In this document: in pieces, positions 5,718 to 13,200 of the stretch
Position numbering within the stretch: position 1 is the stretch's first letter
How the letters are laid out: each line of letters begins with the position of its first letter
Virus record (IMG/VR): IMGVR_UViG_3300024999_000440
Coordinates: 1 to 21,943 of that record
DNA length: 21,943 bases
From: a virus
Strand: one strand, 5' to 3'
Made by a program: the position numbers and the translations under genes
The notes under the pieces: model-generated
What the model was told of the DNA's origin: nothing
The model's input: only the letters and a program-made list of their open reading frames with translations
The model's database searches: none

Positions 5718-7262
5718 CTAATTTTCGTTTAATTTTAATATATATACATTGTAATACATCCATCTTAATGGTTTATTTGTTTCTGGGTGTGTTCCGGTCG
5801 AAAGGATTTTATTTTTACAACATTTAGATAGAGAACTATTATCAATTTTGTAATATCTACTAGCATCAGTTAGAGAATTGAAAACTTCTCCTGTTGTTAA
5901 ACAAATTACCTTTTTAGATATTTTTTCATACTTAGTTTTTAAATTATCAGCTTTTTGTTGTTCAAAATTATAATCACACCAACTTAATTCTGCTCCTTGT
6001 TTTAAATACTTTTTTATTGTTGTTTTATTTAATTTAAACAACTTTGCCAATCGTGAGATTGTTTTAATCCCTCCTTTCCACATGTCGCATACTGTTTTTA
6101 CTAGGTTAATGCTCCCTGCTTCATGGCATTTCAACCAATCTATATCTGATTCTTTAAATCCTAATAATATAGGTAATCTAGACTTCATAATACTATTTTT
6201 AATCCATTCCAATTCACTTTTTCTACAATCTAAAATTATGTAATTCTTAATTTTATTCAATCTAGCCAACCATTCTTTATCAAAATCATTATCCTGTGTT
6301 TCTTCTAATGTTGCCCAATTATTATTTGAGTCCTCATAATGTTGAATTCCGTGGGTTTCAATTATGCAATTGATACCTTTAATATAATTATCATATCTAT
6401 AATTATTACACCACTTGATCGTCCTTTTCGACAATTGCGGTATAAAATTAACTTTAAGTTGTTCTAAAAAGTTAAACAAAAACTTCTCAGAATAAGGTAC
6501 TCCGTCACTGCATTTTGGACAAGAAAAGCCATGATTTGTTAACTTATTAATTGCAATTTCTTTCTCATACCCACAGTCTGGACATCTCATAGGTAACTCT
6601 TTAATTGAACCATATGAATATTTATCAGCATCATCTATATTTACTAAATATTTTACTGATTCTGGATGAGTGAGTTTTATTGTGTTACATTTATTACAGT
6701 TAAGACTTTGTTTCCCACCTGTAAAATTATTAATACTTTTCAATTCCGATCCATGTTCGGGATGATATAAACATTTAAACCAGTAACCTATTTTGTTTAT
6801 CCCGTTAGAACTATAACTTACATCTTTAGGACTTAATTTATTTCCATTCTTATCAACATTTAATTCATAATCCCAACGAGATAATAATCTATCTGCATCA
6901 AATTTAGATAAATTTAAGTAACACCATTCAAAGAAGCTAATCCATTTTTCGTATCCGTTCTTTGCACATTTAGTACAATAGTATTTTTCTTCTTCTCTTA
7001 ATGATTTTTTATAATTTTGCCAAATTACCCCTGTTAATAATTTTCCGCATCCATCACATTCCACATCTACGGTTATATGAGACCCATCTGGCAAATCTTC
7101 TGCTTTTATTATAATTTTAGTATTTCTTTTAAGATGCTTTATTCCTTTTATGTCAATTGATTTTGGTATTGTATATCCTTTATTTTCATACCATTTCACT
7201 GTTGTTGTATTTATGTTCATTTCAATTTTCTTTGTTAGTAGCACTAGGTTATCATCCTCCAT
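5718..7262 (-). CDS. Vsr/EDxHD-like homing endonuclease with zinc ribbons and NUMOD1-type tail
   Basis: Predicted mobile DNA nuclease, 514 aa from the ATG at 7262. In order: zinc-ribbon-like pairs CDGC (69-72) with CTKC (96-99), an NCNKC (188-192), and CPDC (227-230) with CPKC (248-251). Then comes a Vsr-like catalytic core, PYSEKFLFNFLEQL (256-269, E259), RYDNYI (289-294, D291) and IIETHGIQHYE (300-310, H304), which fits the E-D-x-H-D arrangement of the EDxHD family. Then IILDCRKSELEWI (342-354), a helix-turn-helix-like ISRLAKLFKLNKTTIKKYL (402-420), and a NUMOD1-like DNA-binding tail (452-485, CLTTGEVFNSLTDASRYY). Start is uncertain: GGAGGAT lies just inside the frame and would better serve a GTG at 7244; an ATG at 7220 is also possible. 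The repeats at 5613-5677 follow it. Target unknown. Confidence 0.75.
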   Translation of the reverse strand: MEDDNLVLLTKKIEMNINTTTVKWYENKGYTIPKSIDIKGIKHLKRNTKIIIKAEDLPDGSHITVDVECDGCGKLLTGVIWQNYKKSLREEEKYYCTKCAKNGYEKWISFFEWCYLNLSKFDADRLLSRWDYELNVDKNGNKLSPKDVSYSSNGINKIGYWFKCLYHPEHGSELKSINNFTGGKQSLNCNKCNTIKLTHPESVKYLVNIDDADKYSYGSIKELPMRCPDCGYEKEIAINKLTNHGFSCPKCSDGVPYSEKFLFNFLEQLKVNFIPQLSKRTIKWCNNYRYDNYIKGINCIIETHGIQHYEDSNNNWATLEETQDNDFDKEWLARLNKIKNYIILDCRKSELEWIKNSIMKSRLPILLGFKESDIDWLKCHEAGSINLVKTVCDMWKGGIKTISRLAKLFKLNKTTIKKYLKQGAELSWCDYNFEQQKADNLKTKYEKISKKVICLTTGEVFNSLTDASRYYKIDNSSLSKCCKNKILSTGTHPETNKPLRWMYYNVYILKLNEN

Positions 7263-7277
7263 TTTATTATATTTAAA

Positions 7278-7664
7278 TTACCATGTTTTATATTTAGTAA
7301 AATCAATTGCGACATCGCATTTAGGACAAACACCTACATATGTAGACCCTATTCCATTGCCATATTCAAACAATAATAAATGGACATTGTCTATGTAGCA
7401 TTCTGCATAGATTCCTTGTGAATTCATTTCGTCAGTTTTGCCAATATACTCATATCCTTTATTAATTAATCTTTTCTGTGCTTCCTTATTATATTGATCT
7501 GCTTTAAGTTGAGTAATTTGATTCTCTAAATCTTTAACATGAACTTGGCGAATATTCTTTTTGATTTCTAATCCAATAATTTCCTTTCTTATTTCTGACA
7601 ATTCATTACGAGATGATTCTAATTGCGATTGAAGTTCTGTAATTTGGGCATTTATTTTTTCCAT
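7278..7664 (-). CDS. Coiled-coil protein with C-terminal CPKC motif, 128 aa
   Basis: No named family. Residues 1 to about 65 form a long predicted coiled coil (heptad-like ITELQSQLESSRNELSEIRK and DLENQITQLKAD). A small domain follows, with a single CPKC motif near residue 113 and a GYEYIGKTDE start. This layout suggests a structural or adaptor protein rather than an enzyme. The ATG at 7664 has AAGGAG 9 bases upstream. It lies 15 bases before the start of the EDxHD-like nuclease gene, with little room for a separate promoter. Confidence 0.75.
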   Translation of the reverse strand: MEKINAQITELQSQLESSRNELSEIRKEIIGLEIKKNIRQVHVKDLENQITQLKADQYNKEAQKRLINKGYEYIGKTDEMNSQGIYAECYIDNVHLLLFEYGNGIGSTYVGVCPKCDVAIDFTKYKTW

Positions 7665-7698
7665 TTGTATTCACTCCTTATAAATTATTTAATAATAA

Positions 7699-7887
7699 TT
7701 ATTTTACAACTTTCAATTCTAAAGCAACACGTTCTGAATGGCCCATTATTCTATATTTCTCAATATCAACAACTTTATAGTTTTTACTTTCATTTTTGAT
7801 AGTTATTGTTTCGCCATTTTTGTAATTTGCATTTGTTGTGTATGCGGTTACTACCTCATTTTTAGAATTGTAGAGTAGAATATCCAT
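7699..7887 (-). CDS. Hypothetical protein, 62 aa
   Basis: No family recognised. A small, probably beta-rich protein (MDILLYNSKNEVV, then NGETITIKNESKNYKVVDIEKY). The ATG at 7887 has AAGGAGG 7 bases upstream, and it overlaps the stop of the previous gene by one base (TAATG), a sign of translational coupling. No Cys, signal peptide or membrane segment. Confidence 0.72.
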   Translation of the reverse strand: MDILLYNSKNEVVTAYTTNANYKNGETITIKNESKNYKVVDIEKYRIMGHSERVALELKVVK

Positions 7888-8084
7888 TAAATTTCCTCCT
7901 TATTGGAATTATCTAATTCTAATAATCCGTCTTCATCTTTTCTTTTACAAGAAAAACAAATATTTTTACCATCTTCTGTGCGATATGATCTTGATTGTGG
8001 TTCCTTACATTCATAGCATTTTAAGACTATTGATTTGATTCCATTTGGCATGACGCTTCTACCTGAAAGATAATTGTATTTCAT
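7887..8084 (-). CDS. Small zinc-finger-like protein, 65 aa
   Basis: No named family. Two CxxC pairs, CYEC (23-26) and CFSC (43-46), separated by a basic segment (KEPQSRSYRTEDGKN), form a compact zinc-finger-like unit; the tail is acidic. The ATG at 8084 has AAAGGAG about 8 bases upstream. It is coupled to the 62-aa gene by a TAATG overlap. Nucleic-acid binding is a reasonable guess but is not shown. Confidence 0.72.
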   Translation of the reverse strand: MKYNYLSGRSVMPNGIKSIVLKCYECKEPQSRSYRTEDGKNICFSCKRKDEDGLLELDNSNKEEI

Positions 8085-8184
8085 TATGATTTCTCCTTTA
8101 TTAATTAATAAATTTTATAGATTGAATTGATTAGATTAAACAACTTCAAATTCATTGTGATAATAAATTCTCCTCTCTTAATAC

Positions 8185-8361
8185 CTATGAATCTATCATT
8201 TCTTGGTATTTGATTTTTTCATTTTTAATTCTTTTAATAGCATCTAAAGTTTCTAATAAAGCTTTCTTAAACCCCTTATTCCACGCATAAACACTTTCAT
8301 TATGATAATCTATATTGATAGAATTTATTTCGTTAATAAGCCATTCCTTTAATTCTTTCAT
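8185..8361 (-). CDS. Hypothetical protein, 58 aa
   Basis: ATG at 8361 with AAAGGAG 11 bases upstream, TAG at 8185-8187. The protein is helical and basic, beginning MKELKEWLINEINSIN and ending KIKYQEMIDS, with WNKGFKKALLETLDAIKRI in the middle. This amphipathic pattern is common in small phage proteins of unknown role. A second purine-rich GGGAGG (8391-8396) lies further upstream and is not followed by a start codon at a useful distance. Confidence 0.7.
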   Translation of the reverse strand: MKELKEWLINEINSINIDYHNESVYAWNKGFKKALLETLDAIKRIKNEKIKYQEMIDS

Positions 8362-8441
8362 TATGAACTATTCTCCTTTCTATTTATTCACCTCCCTTCT
8401 GTCAATTTTATTTTATGTTTATTTAAGTGAAATTGTGAGTA

Positions 8442-8576
8442 TTATAATTCGTCTCTGATGAAGACAATATAATCTGAAATTTTACATTGATAACACAAAT
8501 CAACATATATTTCTTGAACTTTATCACATTCAATTGATTCTCCACATCCACTGTCGAAATGTACACATTGTTTCAT
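8442..8576 (-). CDS. Cys-rich small protein, 44 aa
   Basis: ATG at 8576, TAA at 8442-8444. It has five Cys in 44 residues (C4, C11, C17, C28, C31), including a CYQC pair at 28-31, which suggests a small metal-binding protein. AAAGGAG lies about 13 bases upstream of the ATG, slightly long but usable. No family recognised. It starts 20 bases after the 88-aa gene and reads in the same direction. Confidence 0.65.
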   Translation of the reverse strand: MKQCVHFDSGCGESIECDKVQEIYVDLCYQCKISDYIVFIRDEL

Positions 8577-8596
8577 TTTTAAATAACAACTCCTTT

Positions 8597-8863
8597 CTAA
8601 AATCCTTCTTCAATTCTTCCACCAAAAATCATTTCAACTACTTTAATTCCTAGTTTCAAACCTTCAATATAACCTAATTCATTGACAGACAGTTCTTCAT
8701 CATTTCTTTCTTGCTGAATAAAGCCAATTGACTGATTTACAAAAGACTTATATTCCTCAACGTCTGATTTGTAAAATTCAAGTGCTTCATCAAATGTGAA
8801 TAAGTTGACATTAAATACTTCTTCAATTGGTTTTAGTACTTTGATTAATTCTTTATCCATCAT
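8597..8863 (-). CDS. Acidic hypothetical protein, 88 aa
   Basis: No family recognised. An acidic, largely helical protein (LKPIEEVFNVNLFTFDEALEFYK and KSFVNQSIGFIQQER), ending GGRIEEGF. The ATG at 8863 is followed by a second ATG; AAAGGAG lies 9 bases before the first, so 8863 is chosen. It begins 16 bases after the frameshifted gene at 8880-9067. Confidence 0.72.
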   Translation of the reverse strand: MMDKELIKVLKPIEEVFNVNLFTFDEALEFYKSDVEEYKSFVNQSIGFIQQERNDEELSVNELGYIEGLKLGIKVVEMIFGGRIEEGF

Positions 8864-8879
8864 ATTATTATTCTCCTTT

Positions 8880-9067
8880 CTATTTACTTACTTTCTTAAC
8901 ATCGTCAAAATTAACAAAACAAGTACAATCGTTAAAATCAGGATTATCATCTAATCTACTTCATTTAACATAATAAAATCACCATCTTTGAGAGCATCGT
9001 GAGTCCATTTGTCTTTGTAGTTTGGTTCAATGGAAATATTATCGAGAGAATATTTATTTTTTAACAT
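8880..9067 (-). pseudogene. Small gene broken by an apparent one-base deletion
   Basis: An ATG at 9067 with a good AAGAAGGA site 8 bases upstream opens a frame that stops after 38 codons at TAG 8951-8953. The -1 frame from about 8960 continues directly as RLDDNPDFNDCTCFVNFDD and ends at TAG 8880-8882, just before the next gene's ribosome binding site. The two parts read as one protein (FIMLNEV then RLDDNPDF) of about 62 aa if one base is restored near 8955-8960. No slippery heptamer is visible there, so programmed frameshifting is unlikely. It may be a real mutation or a sequencing or assembly error. Function unknown. Confidence 0.6.
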
Positions 9068-9115
9068 TTATGTATTCCTTCTTTCTTTTAATACTTTAAA
9101 TTTCACTTTGATATG

Positions 9116-9322
9116 TTAAACATTTTCACTCTTGCAAAGTTTGCAATATCTAACGTGAACACTATTGGGCCACTCAGTGTCATAATAGTCGGCAATATCT
9201 TCATGAGGACAATATTCTTGAAGATTAAGCATCAATTCTACTCTATCTTTGGTTAATTTAGACTGCTTATTTTCTATTGATTTTATCTTTTTTAATATCT
9301 CATTAAACTTTTCTACTTCAAT
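9116..9322 (-). CDS. Hypothetical protein of about 68 aa without a normal start codon
   Basis: An open frame ending at TAA 9116-9118 encodes a convincing small protein: an amphipathic helix (KFNEILKKIKSIE) then VELMLNLQEYCPHEDI and a C-terminal YCKLCKS pair, with CPHE and CKLC suggesting a metal site. A strong AAAGGAG (9326-9332) stands at the right place, but no ATG, GTG or TTG in this frame follows it. The nearest candidates are ATT at 9320-9322 (spacing 3) and GTA at 9314-9316 (spacing 9); an ATA at 9341-9343 overlaps the deaminase stop. Either initiation is non-canonical or the start has been lost. The first ordinary in-frame starts, TTG and ATG near the middle, would remove the helix. 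Confidence 0.55.
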   Translation of the reverse strand: MEVEKFNEILKKIKSIENKQSKLTKDRVELMLNLQEYCPHEDIADYYDTEWPNSVHVRYCKLCKSENV

Positions 9323-9339
9323 CCACTCCTTTGTATTTT

Positions 9340-9786
9340 CTATTTTAAATTACCATTTAATTTTATCTCTATTTTAATATTACTAACTAATTGCCTATAT
9401 TTAACTCCTGCCATATTTAGAATAAATCTAGAAGCAATTGTTTGTTCCATATCTTTATATTTATCACTTAGATATACGACTTCAGATATTCCTGATTGGA
9501 CTATACTCTTAGCACATTCATTACATGGGAATAATGTTGCATAAAGAATACATCCATTTAAGTCATTTCTACCATATAATATAGCATTTTGTTCAGCGTG
9601 AATGACGTATAGATATTTACTTGATAATCCTTCTTTTGATTCCCAAGGCATTTCTGAATCAGGACAATTTTTAGGCATACCATTGTATCCAGTTGATATG
9701 ATTCGATGATTTTTATCTACTATACATGCTCCAACTTGTGTTCTTGGATCTTTACTACGTAACGATGATATGTATGCTACGGACAT
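9340..9786 (-). CDS. dCMP deaminase, N-terminus possibly shortened
   Basis: Zinc enzyme converting dCMP to dUMP for dTMP synthesis. From the ATG at 9786 it has 148 aa. Seen: RSKDPRTQVGACIVD (10-24), GYNGMP (33-38), the zinc/catalytic motif HAEQNAIL (63-70; H63 ligand, E65 acid/base) and PCNEC (87-91; C88 and C91 ligands). The family usually begins WDxYFM. Here the in-frame codons before the ATG read AAT TGA GAT GAT TAC TTT, that is N-stop-DDYF, so a TGA stands exactly where Trp is expected. Before it, a TTG at 9814-9816 lies about 11 bases after AAAGGA. The ATG at 9786 has only a weak GAGATG site. The catalytic core is intact, but the short helix before it may be missing. It lies after a MazG-like gene. 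Confidence 0.82.
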   Translation of the reverse strand: MSVAYISSLRSKDPRTQVGACIVDKNHRIISTGYNGMPKNCPDSEMPWESKEGLSSKYLYVIHAEQNAILYGRNDLNGCILYATLFPCNECAKSIVQSGISEVVYLSDKYKDMEQTIASRFILNMAGVKYRQLVSNIKIEIKLNGNLK

Positions 9787-9844
9787 AAAGTAATCATCTC
9801 AATTTATTATTTGCAATTTGTTTGTAGTCCTTTCTGTGAAGGTA

Positions 9845-9867
9845 GGAGAGGTATTTTGAACCTCTCC
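9845..9867 (-). other. Perfect 8-bp hairpin between MazG-like and deaminase genes
   Basis: GGAGAGGT and ACCTCTCC pair perfectly around a 7-base loop. On the minus strand no T-run follows, so it is not a typical terminator; it may attenuate, stabilise or mark a processing point in the mRNA. The remaining intergenic bases hold nothing else clear. Confidence 0.5.
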
Positions 9868-9874
9868 ATATTAA

Positions 9875-10261
9875 TTACTTCATTTGTCTTTTAATTTCTG
9901 CTTCAATTTGAGGCTCAGGTGCTTGCCATCCTTCTGGTTTTGCAACTTTCCCATCCAATTCTCTATAATGGGGTTTTCCATCAGGCCAAAGTTTAGCCAT
10001 ATTTGCTTTCTGCACAATATTGAATACAGGTTCTAAATCTACACCAATTTCCACAGCCGTTCCTAAAATAAAATAAAGGCAATCCACTAAAGCGTCTGCT
10101 TGATCAATTACATTATCTGATTCTAGAAATTCATCTACTTCTTCTATTACCCAACTCATTCTTGCTTTTGCTCTTTTTTTATCCATAAATGTAGGTGTAT
10201 TTGCGATTGGATGATTAAATGCCACCTGAAATTCTTTTACCTGTTGTTGTTGCTTCATCAT
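9875..10261 (-). CDS. MazG-like nucleotide pyrophosphohydrolase
   Basis: Predicted all-alpha NTP pyrophosphohydrolase, releasing pyrophosphate from (d)NTPs or a related nucleotide. It has 128 aa. The metal-binding pattern is visible: EExxE in VIEEVDEF (E40, E41, E44) and DALVD (D56, D60), the EExxE...DxxxD arrangement of the MazG/HisE-like superfamily. The C-terminal half (NMAKLWPDGKPHYRELDGKV) carries the usual basic and aromatic residues of phage members. The ATG at 10261 has GAGG 9 bases upstream; a second ATG follows directly. It sits 34 bases after the ribonucleotide reductase and before the dCMP deaminase, fitting control of the dNTP pool. Exact substrate unknown. Confidence 0.8.
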   Translation of the reverse strand: MMKQQQQVKEFQVAFNHPIANTPTFMDKKRAKARMSWVIEEVDEFLESDNVIDQADALVDCLYFILGTAVEIGVDLEPVFNIVQKANMAKLWPDGKPHYRELDGKVAKPEGWQAPEPQIEAEIKRQMK

Positions 10262-10295
10262 TATTTATTTCCTCTTTTCATTTATTTTATTTTTG

Positions 10296-13200
10296 CTAAT
10301 TACAACGTTGATATGTGCATTTAGTGCATTGTACGCACCCATCATATTTTGTTAAAGTATATTCACCACATTCAGGACATTTAAATTTTTCATCTTTATT
10401 AGATTCTATTTGTAATGGTTTTACAGTTTTAATAATTATATCTTTACTAGGTTTTAATTCTCCATTCAAGAATTTAATCATTTGTTTAGCAATTCCATCC
10501 CCACAACTCTTACCAACCTCTTTATCTTTTTTATGTGCTGCTACGCTTACATCGCATTTAACACTTTGTAATTGTTCGATGATTACATAAGGATCAACAT
10601 TAGCTTTTAACATCGTAGAGATCATTCTAGTGAGTGCTATGGTCATTCCCTGACATCCACCACTGGAACCACTTTGAGAGAATACTTCACACAATTTTCC
10701 TTCGTCATTGTATATTAAAAATAACCACATTGAACCACAGCCAGTTTTTACTTTTAATCTTACTGAATTAGCAATATCTAAAGTCTCATTAATTGGAACA
10801 TATTTATTAACCTCAATTGGTGATTCTGCACTCAATACTTGATTTTCCCTTGAATTTTGGACATAGACTGTAGTACCTTTACATCCTAGTTCCCATGCCA
10901 TCATAAATGCTTTATAAACATCTTCGACAGTAGAATTTTGAGACATATTAATTGTCTTTGATAAAGCGTTTGTAGTTACTTGCTGTAATTCTGCTTGCAT
11001 TTTAATATGATCTTCCCATGATATTTCAAGAGAAGTTTTAAATAGTTTTTGCCATTTTTCAGGTACACCCTTGATTCCTTGACAACTTCCACTATTATCA
11101 AGTATTTCTTTAATTATATTATCATTTAACCAACCCTCAGAATTTCCAATATCCCTAAACAAAGAATTTACCATTATGTATTCTTTTTCTCTCATTAAAC
11201 GTCTAAACACAATAGCAAAATAAGTTTCAACCCCTGAACTTGCACATTCTTCATCTAGAAGTAATTGTGTAGCACCTGTCGGTTGACCAGAAGTAACTGA
11301 TAAATTTCTAATTCTAATTCCCTGTTCTTCAAATGTGCTACCATACCAACCTTCAGGTAATTCTCTACCTTCTTCAATTAATTTACAGCTATAGGCCTGT
11401 GCTGTATCAGTAATTCTTTTTAATATTGATTTAGCAAATATTCTACCTTCTTTTGAATCATATGCTAATCCTTTTAATGTCAACATAGGATTTAATCCCA
11501 TTACTCCAATGCCTAATTTGCGTGTTAATAATACAGCTTTTTCAATTAATTCATCTGGTAAATTATTAATATCAATACTATTATCTAAAAATCTTACTAT
11601 TGTTTCTGTAACATAATCTAATTTATCGAAATCAACATTCCCATTTTTATCAATATATCTTTGTAGATTATGTGCAGATAAATTACATGCTTCATTATCA
11701 TACAAGGGAATTTCTCCACACTGTCCTGTAACAATTCCATTAAAACATCCTTTGTGTTTTAGAGGTTCATTGAAACAATATACAGATTCTTCAATATTTG
11801 ATTGATTGACAATCTCAGTTACATAGATAAATTTACTAGCATCTCTATTAGGATTTGCAATTAATTCAACTCTATTAGTATGTAATTGCAATTGCATTAA
11901 TTTATACACATTACTTGTATTTATAAGTAATCTAAAACAATCCTGACACTGATATTCTTTTGTATCATTTTCTCCAAATGGCATTTCTTTTTTTGTTGCT
12001 TTTTTATTTAAAGATAGTGTTGCATTACAACCTAATGTATTAAGCATCATTTTAATATCACTGAGAAAGTTTCTATCAATAGAACTTATTGCAATGGAAC
12101 CATCTTTTGAATTTAATGTGCCATCTGTATCAATGATCCCTGCTAACCAATGTAGTCTATTTTCTATGGAATAGTTTTGATCTGGCACAAATTCTTTAGA
12201 GTATGGTTTGTAATCATTGGAAAGTCTAACATGAATTCTATCACTTTTTTCTTCATCTCTTGAATTAAGACAATCAATATATTGCAATAAACCTTTTTTA
12301 ACATCATATAAACTAATACATTGCCAATTCTTTTCCGTATTGTAGAATCCATCCCCTGCATATACACCCAAAGTATACATAAATTTATTTTCTAATTGCA
12401 TTTCTCCTTCAATAATTGGGAAATTATATTTATCCAACTTATCATTAATCTCCAAATCTTTTGCATCTTTAATTAGAACTTTATTTGTGTAACACTCTCT
12501 ACCTAAATTACTTTTTACGTGAAATTTATGATAAGGAGTACATTTTAATTCAGAACCATCACTAAATTTTACTAATAATATTTTTTGATTAGTATTTGTA
12601 ATTGTAGGAGTTACTTCAGAAAATTCTGTACCATTCCATATGTTTACTTTTTTATCTAATACAGAATCAATTCTAGAATATCCTTTATCAGTTAAAACTA
12701 AGGTATCTCCAGTTACACACGCATTACATGAGTCAATTTCACCAAGATTTTTAACACAAGGATTATCTTTATTAATGGTAGAACCGAAGAGAATTCCTGG
12801 TTCCGAATGATATCTAGCATTAGTAACAATTTTATTAAATAATTCTCTAGCATTAATTGTTTTTGTTACATATCCAAGTGGACTTTTTAATTCAATGTCT
12901 TTATTATCCTTTACTGCTTGCATAAAATTATCATCTACAAGAACTGAAATATTAAAGTTTTTAATTTCATTGTGGTCTGATTTTACTGTAATAAACGATT
13001 CAATATCTGAATGATAAATATCCATTACAATAATACCTGCACCTCTACGTCTTGCTTGCATAACTACGTCTAATGTTGTATTAAAAACCTTCATAAAGGA
13101 AATTGGGCCTGTACTTTTACCTTTTGTTGAAACTATTTTAGCATCTTTTTCACGTAATTTTGAAATATTTAAACCAATACCACCACCCATTTTAGTGATA

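Noticed and set aside
8105-8155. 16-codon mini-ORF starting with ATG
   Set aside because: Too short, with its ribosome binding site 14 bases away and no recognisable composition; probably chance in AT-rich intergenic sequence.
8377-8405. Third promoter (TTGACA at 8400-8405 with TAGAAA 17 bp away)
   Set aside because: The -10 match is poor and it coincides with the ribosome binding site of the 58-aa gene, leaving no room for a leader.
8951-8985. Programmed -1 frameshift
   Set aside because: No slippery heptamer in the overlap and no downstream stem; a slip further upstream would meet a TGA in the -1 frame.
9799-9801. TGA read as Trp (alternative genetic code)
   Set aside because: Trp is encoded by TGG throughout the long genes, and TGA acts as a stop at 3345-3347 and at 14010-14012 with normal start overlaps. 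The long genes contain no in-frame TGA.
12164-12367. Frame inside the intein region
   Set aside because: It lies entirely within the reductase/intein coding sequence in another frame and has no ribosome binding site.
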